Source of the DNA: Bradyrhizobium sp. AUGA SZCCT0176
GTDB taxonomy: Bacteria; Pseudomonadota; Alphaproteobacteria; Rhizobiales; Xanthobacteraceae
Length of the DNA stretch: 64,000 nt
Assembly: GCF_018130145.1 (NCBI RefSeq)
Contig: NZ_JAFCMB010000003.1
Location: 124,001 to 188,000 of the forward strand
Direction: 5' to 3'
Shown here: piece by piece, positions 23,421 to 33,515 of the stretch
Layout: each line of letters begins with the position of its first letter
How positions within the stretch are numbered: position 1 is the first letter of the stretch
The notes under the pieces: generated by a model
Told to the model about the DNA's origin: nothing
Databases searched by the model: none
The model's input: only the letters and a program-made list of their open reading frames with translations
Program-made: the position numbers and the translations under genes

Positions 23421-23832
23421 TTCCAGCCACCGATTCGAGAAACGTAACTGTTGCCGCGGGAGACTCGGTCACGGTGAAGTTTGATTTACCTCAATTTAGA
23501 ACGGTCGTTGTTGCCTAAGCAACGTATGTCCCGGCATCCACTTGACAATCCTCCGACTTAGTTTCTGCGCCGTCAAGGGGAAGGTTCGCCTCGATCGTGC
23601 GACATCCGTCGTAGTGCGCCGCACAGCGGCGGTCAAAACCACTGCCTTATGTGTGGCAACGCCCCAGGCGATCGGCAGGAAAACAGAAATCTCGCCGAGG
23701 TTCGCTTTGGAGCAAATGCCCTTCCCTCTTGGGCAAGTTTCCCATTCCCGAACGGGATAAAGATACGGGACAAAATCGAAAAAGTGGACCGCCACCTCGG
23801 CGGTACCTGGGCTTCATCAGTGGGAGGACGCA
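23421..23832. promoter_or_regulatory. Divergent control region of the AraC regulator and xoxF
   Basis: A gene-free region with CTTCCCTCTTGGGCAA at 23721-23736 (97 nt from the xoxF start), identical to the site at 18798-18813. It also has a perfect inverted repeat GTGCG-C-CGCAC at 23614-23624 followed by CACAGCGGCGG, and an inverted repeat-like TTCCCGAACGGGA near 23750. GGAGG lies before the xoxF ATG. I cannot place -35/-10 boxes with confidence. Confidence 0.6.
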
Positions 23833-25638
23833 ATGCGCAGACTGCTATTTGCAACTTGTCTTGGTTCCATGGCGGCGTTCGCTGTGGGCAGCGCCGTAGC
23901 CAACGAGGAATTGATCAAAATGTCGCAGAACCCGAAGGATTGGGTGATGCCGGCAGGCGACTACGCCAATACACGCTACTCGAAACTCAACCAGATCACG
24001 GCAGCCAATGTCGGCAAGCTCCAGGTCGCCTGGACCTTCTCGACCGGCGTGCTGCGTGGCCACGAAGGCGGACCGCTCATCATCGGCAACATGATGTATG
24101 TCCACACGCCGTTCCCAAACAAGGTCTATGCCCTTGACCTATCCAAGGACCAACAGATCGTCTGGAAGTACGAGCCGAAGCAGGATCCGAACGTCATTCC
24201 GGTGATGTGCTGCGACACCGTAAACCGTGGCGTGGCCTACGGCGACGGCAAGATCTTCCTGCACCAGGCCGACACCACGCTGGTCGCTCTCGACGCCAAG
24301 ACCGGTAAACTTGAGTGGTCGGTGAAGAACGGCGATCCCGGCAAGGGCGCAACCGGCACTTCCGCACCGCTCGTCATCAAGGACAAGGTCCTGGTTGGCA
24401 TCTCCGGCGGCGAGTTCGGCGTGCAGTGTCACGTCACCGCCTACGATCTCAAGTCAGGCAAGCAGGTGTGGCGGGCGTTCTCCGAAGGGCCGGATGATCA
24501 GCTCTTGGTCGACCCCGAGAAGACGACCGATCTCGGCAAGCCGATCGGCAAGGACTCGAGCATCAAGACCTGGCAAGGTGATCAGTGGAAGATCGGCGGC
24601 GGCTGCACATGGGGCTGGCTGTCCTATGACCCCGCGCTCAACATGGTCTACTACGGCTCGGGAAATCCCTCGACCTGGAACCCGAAGCAGCGCCCGGGCG
24701 ACAACAAGTGGTCAATGACCATTTTTGCGCGCAATGCCGATACCGGGATGGCCCGCTGGGTCTACCAGATGACGCCCCATGATGAATGGGACTATGACGG
24801 CGTCAACGAAATGATCCTGAGCGATCAGCAGTTCAATGGCGCGGAGCGCAAGCTTCTCACCCATTTCGACCGGAACGGGCTCGCCTATACGCTCGACCGC
24901 GTCAACGGTGAATTGCTGGTGGCCGAGAAGTACGACCCGAAGGTCAACTGGACCACCGGCGTCGACATGAACAAGAGCTCGCCGACCTACGGTCGTCCCA
25001 AGGTCGTCAGTCAATATTCGACAGAACAGACCGGCGAGGACAAGAATACCAAGGGCATCTGCCCGGCCGCGCTCGGTACCAAGGACGAGCAGCCGGCAGC
25101 CTACTCGCCGGACACCCAGCTGTTCTATGTGCCGACCAACCACGTCTGCATGGACTATGAGCCGTTCAAGGTGAGCTACACCGCAGGCCAGCCCTATGTC
25201 GGGGCGACGCTCTCGATGTACCCGCCCCCCGGCGAATCCCACATGGGCAACTTCATTGCCTGGGACAACAAGACCGGCAAGATCGTGTGGTCGAACAAGG
25301 AGCAGTTCTCGGTGTGGTCCGGTGCGCTCGCCACCGCCGGCGGCGTGGTGTTCTACGGAACGCTCGAAGGTTACCTCAAGGCGGTCGATGCCAAGACGGG
25401 CAAGGAACTCTACAAGTTCAGGACCCCGTCCGGCATCATCGGCAACGTCACGACCTATGAGCAGGGCGGCCGGCAGTATGTCGCAATTCTGTCCGGCGTC
25501 GGTGGCTGGGCAGGCATCGGCCTTGCGGCCGGTCTGACCGATCCGACCGATGGTCTCGGCGCGGTCGGCGGCTACGCTGCGCTTAGCAACTACACGGCGC
25601 TTGGCGGATCACTGACCGTATTCGCCCTGCCGCAATAA
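23833..25638 (+). CDS. xoxF: Lanthanide-dependent PQQ methanol dehydrogenase XoxF
   Basis: The 601-residue periplasmic quinoprotein oxidises methanol to formaldehyde (possibly further), passing electrons to a cytochrome cL. The signal peptide ends near AVANE. The eight-bladed propeller is complete. Vicinal disulfide Cys126-Cys127 ([10 protein letters not shown]) covers PQQ; metal ligands are Glu194 (SGGEFG), Asn278 ([10 protein letters not shown]) and the catalytic base Asp320. Crucially the motif is [10 protein letters not shown]: Asp322 two residues after Asp320 is the extra carboxylate that marks lanthanide-using XoxF and is Ala in calcium-dependent MxaF. No mxaI small subunit gene is present. 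The sequence resembles the XoxF5 clade of Bradyrhizobium and Methylobacterium (recalled). xoxG follows after about 80 nt. Confidence 0.97.
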   Translation: MRRLLFATCLGSMAAFAVGSAVANEELIKMSQNPKDWVMPAGDYANTRYSKLNQITAANVGKLQVAWTFSTGVLRGHEGGPLIIGNMMYVHTPFPNKVYALDLSKDQQIVWKYEPKQDPNVIPVMCCDTVNRGVAYGDGKIFLHQADTTLVALDAKTGKLEWSVKNGDPGKGATGTSAPLVIKDKVLVGISGGEFGVQCHVTAYDLKSGKQVWRAFSEGPDDQLLVDPEKTTDLGKPIGKDSSIKTWQGDQWKIGGGCTWGWLSYDPALNMVYYGSGNPSTWNPKQRPGDNKWSMTIFARNADTGMARWVYQMTPHDEWDYDGVNEMILSDQQFNGAERKLLTHFDRNGLAYTLDRVNGELLVAEKYDPKVNWTTGVDMNKSSPTYGRPKVVSQYSTEQTGEDKNTKGICPAALGTKDEQPAAYSPDTQLFYVPTNHVCMDYEPFKVSYTAGQPYVGATLSMYPPPGESHMGNFIAWDNKTGKIVWSNKEQFSVWSGALATAGGVVFYGTLEGYLKAVDAKTGKELYKFRTPSGIIGNVTTYEQGGRQYVAILSGVGGWAGIGLAAGLTDPTDGLGAVGGYAALSNYTALGGSLTVFALPQ

Positions 25639-25717
25639 ACTGAACGATCTACCCTTCCGGCGCATGGACTGGCTCCATGCGCCGGAGCACTTCCCAACAA
25701 ATCCCGAGGACAAGCTC

Positions 25718-26236
25718 TTGCGTACAATCTGGTTTGTGGGTGCCGCGATGATCTTCGTGGTATCTGGCGGAATTACTCTCGCTGCAGACGCGGTCGATCC
25801 GACTGCCGTCAAGTCCGAGGACGGAAAGTACTTCGACAAGGAAGGCACCCCGACCTTCAAGGTCGCCCCTGACGGCACGGTGGATTGGTACACCTACTCC
25901 GGATACCGCCGCTATCACTCGGAATGCCATGTCTGCCATGGCCCCGACGGGATGGGATCGACCTACGCCCCCGCCCTCACGGATTCGGTCAAGACCATGA
26001 GCTACGGAGACTTCGTCGGCGTTGTCGCGAGCGGCCGCAAGAACGTGAGTTCGTCGCAGGAGAACGTGATGCCGGCGCTCGGCGATAATCCGAACGTCGC
26101 CTGCTACATGGACGACCTCTACATCTATCTGCGCGCCCGCGCCAATAACGCGGTCGGACGCGTGCGTCCTGCCAAGAAGGAAGACAAGCCTGACGCCTAC
26201 ACCGAGGCGGAGAATTCCTGCATGGGCAAGAAATGA
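25718..26236 (+). CDS. xoxG: Cytochrome cL, XoxG-type
   Basis: The 172-residue c-type cytochrome is the electron acceptor of XoxF. I prefer TTG 25718 as the start because GAGGA lies 7 nt upstream and a signal peptide follows immediately (RTIWFVGAAMIFVVSGGITLAAD); an ATG at 25664 would add 18 polar residues before it. One haem site CHVCH (Cys70, Cys73, His74) is in YHSECHVCHGPDGMGSTYAP; a candidate Met ligand is in QENVMPALGDN. The C-terminus has CYMDDLYIYLRARANNAVGRVRP and a final Cys. Acts in the periplasm, donating to the respiratory chain. In an operon-like run xoxF-xoxG-formaldehyde dehydrogenase-gfa. Confidence 0.92.
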   Translation: MRTIWFVGAAMIFVVSGGITLAADAVDPTAVKSEDGKYFDKEGTPTFKVAPDGTVDWYTYSGYRRYHSECHVCHGPDGMGSTYAPALTDSVKTMSYGDFVGVVASGRKNVSSSQENVMPALGDNPNVACYMDDLYIYLRARANNAVGRVRPAKKEDKPDAYTEAENSCMGKK

Positions 26237-26303
26237 TCATCCGGAGTGAGCGCGGGGGACAGGTGTCCTTGCAGCGCCCTCAAGACGAAAAGTGGAGTTG
26301 AGA

Positions 26304-27413
26304 ATGAAGACGCGCGCTGCTGTGGCTTTCGAAGCAAAAAAGCCGCTGGAAATCGTCGAGGTCGACCTCGACGGGCCGAAGGCTGGTGAGGTCCTTGTCG
26401 AGATCAAGGCGACCGGGATTTGCCACACCGACGCCTACACGCTTGACGGTTTCGACAGCGAGGGAATCTTTCCTTCGATCCTCGGCCATGAGGGCGCCGG
26501 CATCGTTCGCGAGGTCGGCGCGGGTGTCACGTCACTGAAGCCGGGCGACCATGTGATCCCGCTTTACACACCCGAATGCCGCCAGTGCAAAAGCTGCCTG
26601 AGCGGCAAAACCAACCTCTGCACCTCGATACGCGCCACGCAGGGCAAGGGCGTGATGCCCGACGGCACGTCGCGGTTCAGCTACAAGGGCAAGCCCGTCT
26701 TCCACTACATGGGCTGCTCGACGTTTTCGAACTTTACCGTGCTGCCGGAAATTGCACTGGCGAAGATCCGCGAAGACGCCCCGTTCGACAAGAGCTGCTA
26801 CATCGGCTGCGGCGTGACGACCGGGGTCGGCGCGGTGGTCAACACCGCCAAGGTCACGCCGGGCGCCAATGTGGTGGTGTTCGGACTTGGCGGAATCGGG
26901 CTCAACGTGATTCAGGGCGCCAAAATGGTCGGCGCCGACAAGATCATCGGGGTCGACATCAACGACAGCAAGGAAGCATGGGGCCGCCGCTTCGGCATGA
27001 CCCATTTCGTCAACCCGACCAAGGTCGGCGGCGACATCGTTGCGCATTTGGTCACGCTCACCGACGGCGGCGCCGACTACACCTTCGACTGCACCGGCAA
27101 CACCACCGTGATGCGCCAGGCGCTGGAGGCGTGCCATCGCGGCTGGGGCGTCTCTGTCGTGATCGGGGTGGCGGAATCCGGCAAGGAAATCGCGACCCGG
27201 CCGTTCCAGCTGGTGACCGGCCGGGTTTGGAAAGGTACTGCGTTCGGCGGCGCGCGCGGCCGTACCGATGTCCCGAAGATCGTTGACTGGTACATGAACG
27301 GAAAGATCGAGATCGACCCGATGATCACCCACGTTCTCACGCTGGAGGAGATCAACAAGGGTTTCGATCTGATGCACGAAGGCAAGTCGATCCGTTCGGT
27401 CGTCGTTTTCTAA
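26304..27413 (+). CDS. adhC: S-(hydroxymethyl)glutathione dehydrogenase (class III alcohol dehydrogenase)
   Basis: The 369-residue cytosolic zinc enzyme oxidises S-hydroxymethylglutathione to S-formylglutathione with NAD+; it also acts on S-nitrosoglutathione in known family members. Catalytic zinc ligands Cys40 ([11 protein letters not shown]), His62/Glu63 (LGHEGAG) are present; structural zinc Cys92, 95, 98 and 106 are in [16 protein letters not shown]. The Rossmann motif is [14 protein letters not shown] and the family signature [18 protein letters not shown] is intact. ATG 26304 gives the normal N-terminus ([20 protein letters not shown]). Also called flhA, frmA or gd-faldh. Product passes to FghA, encoded 21 kb away. 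Confidence 0.96.
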   Translation: MKTRAAVAFEAKKPLEIVEVDLDGPKAGEVLVEIKATGICHTDAYTLDGFDSEGIFPSILGHEGAGIVREVGAGVTSLKPGDHVIPLYTPECRQCKSCLSGKTNLCTSIRATQGKGVMPDGTSRFSYKGKPVFHYMGCSTFSNFTVLPEIALAKIREDAPFDKSCYIGCGVTTGVGAVVNTAKVTPGANVVVFGLGGIGLNVIQGAKMVGADKIIGVDINDSKEAWGRRFGMTHFVNPTKVGGDIVAHLVTLTDGGADYTFDCTGNTTVMRQALEACHRGWGVSVVIGVAESGKEIATRPFQLVTGRVWKGTAFGGARGRTDVPKIVDWYMNGKIEIDPMITHVLTLEEINKGFDLMHEGKSIRSVVVF

Positions 27414-27448
27414 AGCCAAAGAACGTCAAACATAAGGAGGATAGGCCC

Positions 27449-28018
27449 ATGACTGTTCACATCCACCCATCGGTCGACAACGGCGTCAAGAAAGGATCGG
27501 GCAGCTTTGCCGGCGGCACCCTTGTCTGCAAGTGCGCGGACAAGGCGGTCAAGGTCGGCATCAAGGGTGATGTCGCCCACAACCACGCCTGCGGCTGCAC
27601 CAAATGCTGGAAGCCGGCAGGGGCAACCTTCTCGGTGGTGGCGGTCGTGCCACGCGAGAATGTGTCGGTGCTGGAAAACGGCGACAAGCTGCAAATCGTC
27701 GATGCGTCGGCGGCGATCCAACGCCACGCCTGCAAGGCCTGCGGCACGCATATGTACGGCCGGATCGAGAACAAGGGACATCCCTTCTACGGCCTCGACT
27801 TCATCCACCCCGAACTATTCCAGGAAGCCGGTTCGGCGGCACCAGGGTTTGCCGCGTTTGTATCGTCCGTGATCGAAGCCGGCGTCGCTCCGTCCGACAT
27901 GTCGGGGATCAGATCCCGCCTCACGGAGCTAGGGCTGGAGCCCTATGATTGCCTGTCTCCGCCGCTGATGGATGCGATCGCTACCCACGTGGCGAAATCG
28001 AAACCCAAAGCGGCCTGA
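27449..28018 (+). CDS. gfa: S-(hydroxymethyl)glutathione synthase (glutathione-dependent formaldehyde-activating enzyme)
   Basis: The 189-residue GFA-family zinc protein accelerates condensation of formaldehyde with glutathione in family members such as the Paracoccus enzyme (the catalytic role is debated). Cys-rich sites: [29 protein letters not shown] and [12 protein letters not shown], followed by [22 protein letters not shown] sits about 10 nt before ATG 27449. It is 35 nt after the formaldehyde dehydrogenase gene and ends the run xoxF-xoxG-adhC-gfa. A GC-rich hairpin follows the stop. Confidence 0.95.
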   Translation: MTVHIHPSVDNGVKKGSGSFAGGTLVCKCADKAVKVGIKGDVAHNHACGCTKCWKPAGATFSVVAVVPRENVSVLENGDKLQIVDASAAIQRHACKACGTHMYGRIENKGHPFYGLDFIHPELFQEAGSAAPGFAAFVSSVIEAGVAPSDMSGIRSRLTELGLEPYDCLSPPLMDAIATHVAKSKPKAA

Positions 28019-28036
28019 CCTCACAATCGTCTGCGA

Positions 28037-28064
28037 CCGCCGGTGAGCTTACTGCCACCGGCGG
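28037..28064 (+). terminator. GC-rich hairpin after gfa
   Basis: Perfect 9-bp stem CCGCCGGTG/CACCGGCGG with a 10-nt loop, 18 nt after the gfa stop, at the end of the methanol oxidation run. No U-run follows, so it may be a terminator aided by Rho or an RNA-stability structure. Confidence 0.5.
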
Positions 28065-28475
28065 AGCCGCGATCAGCCGCGCAAGATTCGGCCTCGCCGA
28101 AGACCGTAGTTTGGCTCAGGAAATCGCAGGCTTTTGGTAGCGGGGGAGCGCCACACCCCCTCTGCTGCATGAATTCCTCGTTCGTAAGCTGTACCAGCGA
28201 GGCTGCGCGAGTGCGCCGTGGCGGGTGACCTTTCTCGACCTCCGATAACCTACCTGCCAGCAAGTCAAGCCCTCTCGAAGTCGGCTGAAACGCATACTGA
28301 AGATGCATTTCTCGAGATTTGATGGCATAATCATCAAGGGCTGCTGAGGCTCCGAGTCCGAGGATTGCGCGTACGCGATCAATCCCGGCCAAAGCGATGC
28401 GCCCAAAGAGATGCACTCCAGAATCCAGCGAACGATCGCGGCTGCGGTCAGACGGCGAGAGAAATGGAGGACCCT
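28065..28475. other. Non-coding stretch before the glutamate dehydrogenase gene
   Basis: I see no supportable gene; reading frames on both strands are short and lack codon bias. It should contain the promoter of the glutamate dehydrogenase gene. Confidence 0.4.
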
Positions 28476-31400
28476 ATGGCGTCGTGGCGTGACGACAAGG
28501 CCCGGGCGACCCTGATCCGCGAAGCCGCGGGCAACGTGCAGCCGGGCAAGGCGCCCCGATCCTTTGCCGAGCATCTGTTCGGCCATACCAACCTTGAGGA
28601 CCTCGCCAACTACGATGCGGCCTCCCTGGCCTTCCTGGCGGAACAGGCCTGGGAGCATGTGCAGCAACGCACGACGGGCCGTGCCGACATCCGTGTCGTC
28701 AATCCGATGATGCCCGACGGGCGCGAGATTTCCGTGCTCGAAGTTCTCAACGACAACATGCCCTTCCTGTTCGATTCCACCATGGCGGAGCTCGCCGAGC
28801 GGGGCATCGAGGTCACGCTGGTTGCCCACCCGATCATCGCCGTGGAGCGCAACGAGCAAGGCAAGCTGGTGCATTTCTACGGCGAAGCGCTGCCCGAGGG
28901 AGCAAAGGGCGAACGCGAAAGCCTGATTCATTTCCACATCGCGCGCCTGGACGCCGATGCCGACCGCCAGAAGCTGATCGAGGGCCTGACCAGGACGCTT
29001 AACGACGTGCGCGCCTGCGTCGCCGACTGGCGGGCCATGCGCGCCCGGGTCGAGCAGGCGATCATGACCTTCCGCTCCAATCCGCCGCCGCTGCCGATCG
29101 ACGAGGTCGCCGAAGCCAACCAGTTCCTGCAATGGCTGTGCGCCGACAATTTCACCTTCCTGGGCTTGCGCGAATATCGATTCTCGCCCGACGCCGATGC
29201 GCCGGACGACATCAGCACGGGCGAAGGCCTCGGCATCCTGCGTGATCCCGATGTGAAGGTTCTTCGCCGCGGCGCCGAAATGGTAGTCATGACGCCGGAA
29301 ATCCGCGAATTCATGCGCGAGCCGACCGTCCTGATGGTGGTCAAGGCCAATGTGAACAGCCGTGTTCATCGGCGCGTCCGCATGGACTATGTCGGCATCA
29401 AACTCTATGCGCCCGACGGGCGGCTCGAGGGCGAGTTGCGCCTCGTCGGCCTGTTCACCTCGGGTGCCTATACCCGCTCGGCGCGGCAGATCCCCTATGT
29501 CCGCCACAAGGTCGAACAGGTGTTGCAGCGCGCCGGCTTCGACCCGGCCAGTCATTCAGGCAAGGCGGTCCTGCATATCCTCGAAGAGTATCCACGCGAC
29601 GAACTCTTCCAGCTCGATGCCACAACGCTCTACAATTTCGTCATGGAAGTCCTGACGCTCTATGAGCGTCCCCGCGTGCGGGCGCTGACACGGGCCGACA
29701 AGTTCGACCGTTTCGTCTCCATCCTCGCCTTCATTCCGCGCGAGAAATACGACACCGATGTGCGCACGCGCGTCGGGGACTTCCTGGCGCAGGTCTATAA
29801 GGGGCGCTTGGCGGCCTCCTACGCTTCCTTCCCCGAGGGATCGCTTGCGCGCGTCCACTACATCATCGGGCGCTATGAAGGCAAAACACCTGTCGTCGAG
29901 CGCGCTGCGCTGGAAGCCGAGATCAGCACCATCGCCGCGACCTGGGGCGACAAGCTGAAGGCGGCGCTCGCCGCCTCCACCGACGGCATGCGAGCGCGCA
30001 TGCTCGCCAACCGTTACGCCCAGGCGTTCACTGGCGGCTACACCGAGGCCTTCGGCACCTCGCAGGCGATTGCCGATATCGCCACCATCGAAAAGCTCAC
30101 CCCGGCGCGACCGGTGGCGATTTCGGCCCACCGCATCGAGGGCGAGGACGATCCAACGCGCTTCGGTCTCAAGGTCTTCTCGCTTGGCGCGCCCCTGTCG
30201 CTGTCGTACCGGGTGCCGGTGATCGAACACCACGGCCTGCGCGTCGTCAACGAGCGCACCTATCAGATCGTGCCTCGCGCCGTGCCGGCGCCGGCGCCGG
30301 TATGGCTGCACGACATGACGATCGAGGCCAACGACGGCAAGCCGATCGTGATCAGCTCGGAATTCGGCCATCGCCTGGAAGCCTCCATCATGGCGGTGGT
30401 CGGCGATCGGGCCGAATCCGACGGATACAACGCCCTCATCCTGCGTACGGACCTGAGCTGGCGCGAGGTTTCAACCATCCGCGCGCTCTCCCGCTACCTG
30501 CACCAGATCCGCGCGCCGTTCAGCCAGGACTACATGTGGGAGACCTTGCGCAAGAACACCGCGATCACCGCCAGCATGGTCGCGCTGTTCCAGGCCCGCC
30601 TCGATCCGCGCCTCGCCGCCACCGAAGCCGAGCGCTCGGCACGTGAGGCGACCCTCCTCACCGAGATCGAGGAGCAACTCCAATCCGTCGCTTCGCTCGA
30701 CGAAGACCGCATCCTGCGCCGCTTCACGAATCTGGTGCAGGCAACCATCCGCACCAATCTGTGGCAGATCGGCCAGGACGGACATCCGCGTCCGGTGATC
30801 TCGTTCAAGTTCGACGCGCGCAAGATCGAGGACCTGCCGGCCCCGCGGCCGCTCTACGAGATCTTCGTCTATTCGCCGCGTGTCGAAGGCATTCATCTGC
30901 GCTTCGGCAAGGTCGCACGCGGCGGGTTGCGCTGGTCTGACCGGCCGCAGGACTTCCGCACCGAGATCCTCGGCCTGGTCAAGGCCCAGCAGGTCAAGAA
31001 CGCCGTGATCGTGCCAGTCGGCGCCAAGGGCGGGTTCGTGCCAAAACGCCTGCCGCCACCCGCCAATCGCGACGCCTTCATGGCCGAAGGCACCGAAGCC
31101 TATCGCATCTTCGTTCGCTCCATGCTCGAACTCACCGACAATTTCGACGGCGACGTCATCGTGTCGCCCGACTCCACCGTGAGGCACGACGGCGACGACC
31201 CCTACCTCGTCGTCGCCGCCGACAAGGGCACCGCCACCTTTTCCGACATCGCCAACGCGATCTCGACCGAGAAGAACCATTGGCTCGGCGATGCCTTCGC
31301 CTCCGGTGGCAGCCAGGGCTATGACCACAAGAAGATGGGGATCACGGCGCGCGGCGCCTGGGAGGCGGTGAAGCGCCACTTCCGCGAGCTCGGCACCGAC

Positions 31401-33299
31401 ATTCAGACCATGCCGTTCACCGCCGCCGGCGTAGGCGACATGTCCGGCGATGTGTTCGGCAATGGCATGCTGCTCTCGCCGGCGACCAGGCTGGTCGCGG
31501 CTTTCGATCACCGCGACATCTTCATCGATCCCTCGCCCGACCCGGCCGTCAGCCACGCCGAACGCCTGCGCATGTTCAACCTGCCGCGGTCGAGTTGGCA
31601 GGATTACAACAAGGGGCTGATCTCGCAAGGCGGCGGCGTGTTCTCGCGCTCTCTCAAGGCGATTGCGCTCGCTCCGGAAGTGCGCAGCCTGCTTGATCTC
31701 GACAAGCCGCTAGCCACGCCGTTCGAGGTGATGACGGCGATTCTGAAAGCGCGCGTCGACCTGCTCTGGTTTGGCGGCATCGGCAGCTATATCCGCGCGT
31801 CGGGGGAAAGCGACGATCAGGTCGGCGATCGCGCCAACGATCCGATCCGCGTCACCGGCTCCGATATCCGCGCCCGGGTGATCGGCGAGGGCGCCAACCT
31901 TGGCGTGACCCAGCGCGGCCGCATCGAAGCCGCGCAGAAAGGCGTCAAGCTCAACACCGACGCGATCGACAATTCGGCCGGCGTGAACACCTCCGACGTC
32001 GAGGTCAATATCAAGATCGCGCTGGCGCGCCCCGAGCGCGAGGGACACCTCAGTGCGGCTGACCGCAACACCCTGCTGGCGGCGATGACCGACGAGGTCG
32101 GCGCCCTGGTGCTACGCAACAATTATCTGCAGACGCTGGCGCTTTCTCTGGCCGAACGCAAGGGCTTGGCAGAGACCGGCTTCCTCGCGCGCCTGATGCA
32201 GTCGCTCGAGCAGCGCGGCCTTCTCAGCCGCGCCGTGGAATTCCTGCCCGACGACGCGGCGATCGCCGAACGCGCCCGGCGCGGCCAATCCCTGACCCGG
32301 CCGGAACTTGCCGTGCTGCTCGCTTACGCCAAGCTGACGCTTTACGACGATCTGCTCGCCGCCAGCGTGCCTGACGATCCGTATCTTGCCCGCGAATTGT
32401 CTCAGTACTTCCCGCGCGAGCTTGAGGACAAATTCCCCGCTGCAGTGGAGCAGCATCGCCTTCGGCGGGAGATTATCGCCACCAGTCTCGCCAATGCCGT
32501 CATCAATCGCGGCGGCCCGGCGTGTGTCGTGCGCCTGATCGACGAGACGGACGCCGAGGTGTCGACCATTGTCATGGCCTTCGTGGCGGTGGATGAATCC
32601 TACGGTCTGAAGCGGCTGAACGACGCAATCGATGCGCTCGACACCCGCATCGACGGGCAATTGCAACTTACCCTCTACGCGGCGATTCAGGATCTCCTGC
32701 TCTCCCGAATGGTCTGGTATGTGCGCAACGTCGATTTCAAGGCCGGTCTGGACCCGGTCATCGCGCGCTTCGGCCCGAGCATCCGCGAGATCGTCGCTGG
32801 ACTCGACAAGACCCTTCCGGAGGACATGCAGGCCGGACGCAGTAAACGACGGCAGGACCTGATCGATGCCGGCGTCCCAGCCGACCTCGCAGGCGAGATC
32901 GCCGATCTCGACGCCTTGGTCTCGGCACCGGATATCGTGACGGTAGCGGAGCGCACCAGCCGGACCATCGGCGACGCCGCCGCTACCTTCTTCGCCGCCG
33001 AGGCTAATTTCCGTCTCGATCGCCTTATCGCCGCGGCACGCAGCGTCCCGGCCAACGATAATTACGAACGTCTCGCCATTGATCGCGCCATTGACCAGAT
33101 TGCAGCCGCCGAAAGAAGACTGGCTGCGGACATGCTGGCGACCGGCCAATGCGGCCAGGAGGCAGCCGGGAACTGGCTGGCGGCTCACCCTGAAGCGACG
33201 CGCATCCGCCGCTCGGTCGAGGAGATTGTGGCCAGCGGCCTGACGCTCGCGAAGCTGACGGTGGCGGCGAACCTGCTCGGGGATATGGTGAAGGGCTGA
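28476..33299 (+). CDS. gdhB: NAD-specific glutamate dehydrogenase, 180-kDa class
   Basis: The 1607-residue enzyme catalyses reversible oxidative deamination of glutamate to 2-oxoglutarate with NAD. ATG 28476 is preferred: GGAGG is 5 nt upstream and MASWRDDKARATLIREAA follows. The large N-terminal regulatory part (ACT-like segments, about 1-700) precedes the catalytic region at about 760-1200. The latter holds HLRFGKVARGGLRWSDRPQDFRTEILGL, KNAVIVPVGAKGGFVPKRLP, TAAGVGDMSGDVFGNGML and WFGGIGSYIRAS. The C-terminal helical domain completes the normal length of this class (about 1600). It stands alone in its operon, 457 nt downstream of gfa; its 3' end is part of a direct repeat (see 33286). Confidence 0.96.
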   Translation: MASWRDDKARATLIREAAGNVQPGKAPRSFAEHLFGHTNLEDLANYDAASLAFLAEQAWEHVQQRTTGRADIRVVNPMMPDGREISVLEVLNDNMPFLFDSTMAELAERGIEVTLVAHPIIAVERNEQGKLVHFYGEALPEGAKGERESLIHFHIARLDADADRQKLIEGLTRTLNDVRACVADWRAMRARVEQAIMTFRSNPPPLPIDEVAEANQFLQWLCADNFTFLGLREYRFSPDADAPDDISTGEGLGILRDPDVKVLRRGAEMVVMTPEIREFMREPTVLMVVKANVNSRVHRRVRMDYVGIKLYAPDGRLEGELRLVGLFTSGAYTRSARQIPYVRHKVEQVLQRAGFDPASHSGKAVLHILEEYPRDELFQLDATTLYNFVMEVLTLYERPRVRALTRADKFDRFVSILAFIPREKYDTDVRTRVGDFLAQVYKGRLAASYASFPEGSLARVHYIIGRYEGKTPVVERAALEAEISTIAATWGDKLKAALAASTDGMRARMLANRYAQAFTGGYTEAFGTSQAIADIATIEKLTPARPVAISAHRIEGEDDPTRFGLKVFSLGAPLSLSYRVPVIEHHGLRVVNERTYQIVPRAVPAPAPVWLHDMTIEANDGKPIVISSEFGHRLEASIMAVVGDRAESDGYNALILRTDLSWREVSTIRALSRYLHQIRAPFSQDYMWETLRKNTAITASMVALFQARLDPRLAATEAERSAREATLLTEIEEQLQSVASLDEDRILRRFTNLVQATIRTNLWQIGQDGHPRPVISFKFDARKIEDLPAPRPLYEIFVYSPRVEGIHLRFGKVARGGLRWSDRPQDFRTEILGLVKAQQVKNAVIVPVGAKGGFVPKRLPPPANRDAFMAEGTEAYRIFVRSMLELTDNFDGDVIVSPDSTVRHDGDDPYLVVAADKGTATFSDIANAISTEKNHWLGDAFASGGSQGYDHKKMGITARGAWEAVKRHFRELGTDIQTMPFTAAGVGDMSGDVFGNGMLLSPATRLVAAFDHRDIFIDPSPDPAVSHAERLRMFNLPRSSWQDYNKGLISQGGGVFSRSLKAIALAPEVRSLLDLDKPLATPFEVMTAILKARVDLLWFGGIGSYIRASGESDDQVGDRANDPIRVTGSDIRARVIGEGANLGVTQRGRIEAAQKGVKLNTDAIDNSAGVNTSDVEVNIKIALARPEREGHLSAADRNTLLAAMTDEVGALVLRNNYLQTLALSLAERKGLAETGFLARLMQSLEQRGLLSRAVEFLPDDAAIAERARRGQSLTRPELAVLLAYAKLTLYDDLLAASVPDDPYLARELSQYFPRELEDKFPAAVEQHRLRREIIATSLANAVINRGGPACVVRLIDETDAEVSTIVMAFVAVDESYGLKRLNDAIDALDTRIDGQLQLTLYAAIQDLLLSRMVWYVRNVDFKAGLDPVIARFGPSIREIVAGLDKTLPEDMQAGRSKRRQDLIDAGVPADLAGEIADLDALVSAPDIVTVAERTSRTIGDAAATFFAAEANFRLDRLIAAARSVPANDNYERLAIDRAIDQIAAAERRLAADMLATGQCGQEAAGNWLAAHPEATRIRRSVEEIVASGLTLAKLTVAANLLGDMVKG

Positions 33300-33312
33300 G
33301 TAAGGCGCTCAC
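33286..33312. repeat. Direct repeat, left copy (3' end of gdhB)
   Basis: Twenty-seven bases starting TGGTGAAGGGCTGAGTAAG and ending GCGCTCAC, spanning the gdhB stop. The right copy at 38191-38218 differs by one substitution and one inserted base. The pair brackets a 4.9-kb block of three genes. Confidence 0.8.
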
Positions 33313-33515
33313 GATGAGCGATTCGGGATATGAGAACTCGTAGATATATGAGCACTCGTAGAGCGTCGGTGCGTGTGGGAAACCGGGTTTCGCCAGCAGA
33401 CGCTTAGCGATCGGGCCCCTCGCGCTCCCCGCGCTGGAGCGGCCTCACATCCTCACCGCGCCTCATGGTGTCCAGCCGCCGTCGCACGACTGCAAATCAC
33501 TTCGAGCGCAAAACT
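33313..33515. other. Intergenic region with a short direct repeat
   Basis: Contains a near-perfect repeat of about 17 bp (ATATGAGAACTCGTAGA, then TATGAGCACTCGTAGA, about 33329-33361). No gene is supported. Confidence 0.5.

Noticed and set aside
23542..23570. Sigma-70 promoter for xoxF starting at TTGACA
   Set aside because: TTGACA is present at 23542 but no acceptable -10 box lies 16-18 bp downstream.
28021..28416. 131-codon minus-strand frame between gfa and gdhB
   Set aside because: No ribosome site, no export signal, no domain; composition looks like random high-GC sequence.
28116..29555. 479-codon minus-strand frame over the gdhB start
   Set aside because: Antisense to strongly conserved glutamate dehydrogenase sequence.
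30471..31628. 385-codon minus-strand frame inside gdhB
   Set aside because: Antisense to the catalytic core of the dehydrogenase.
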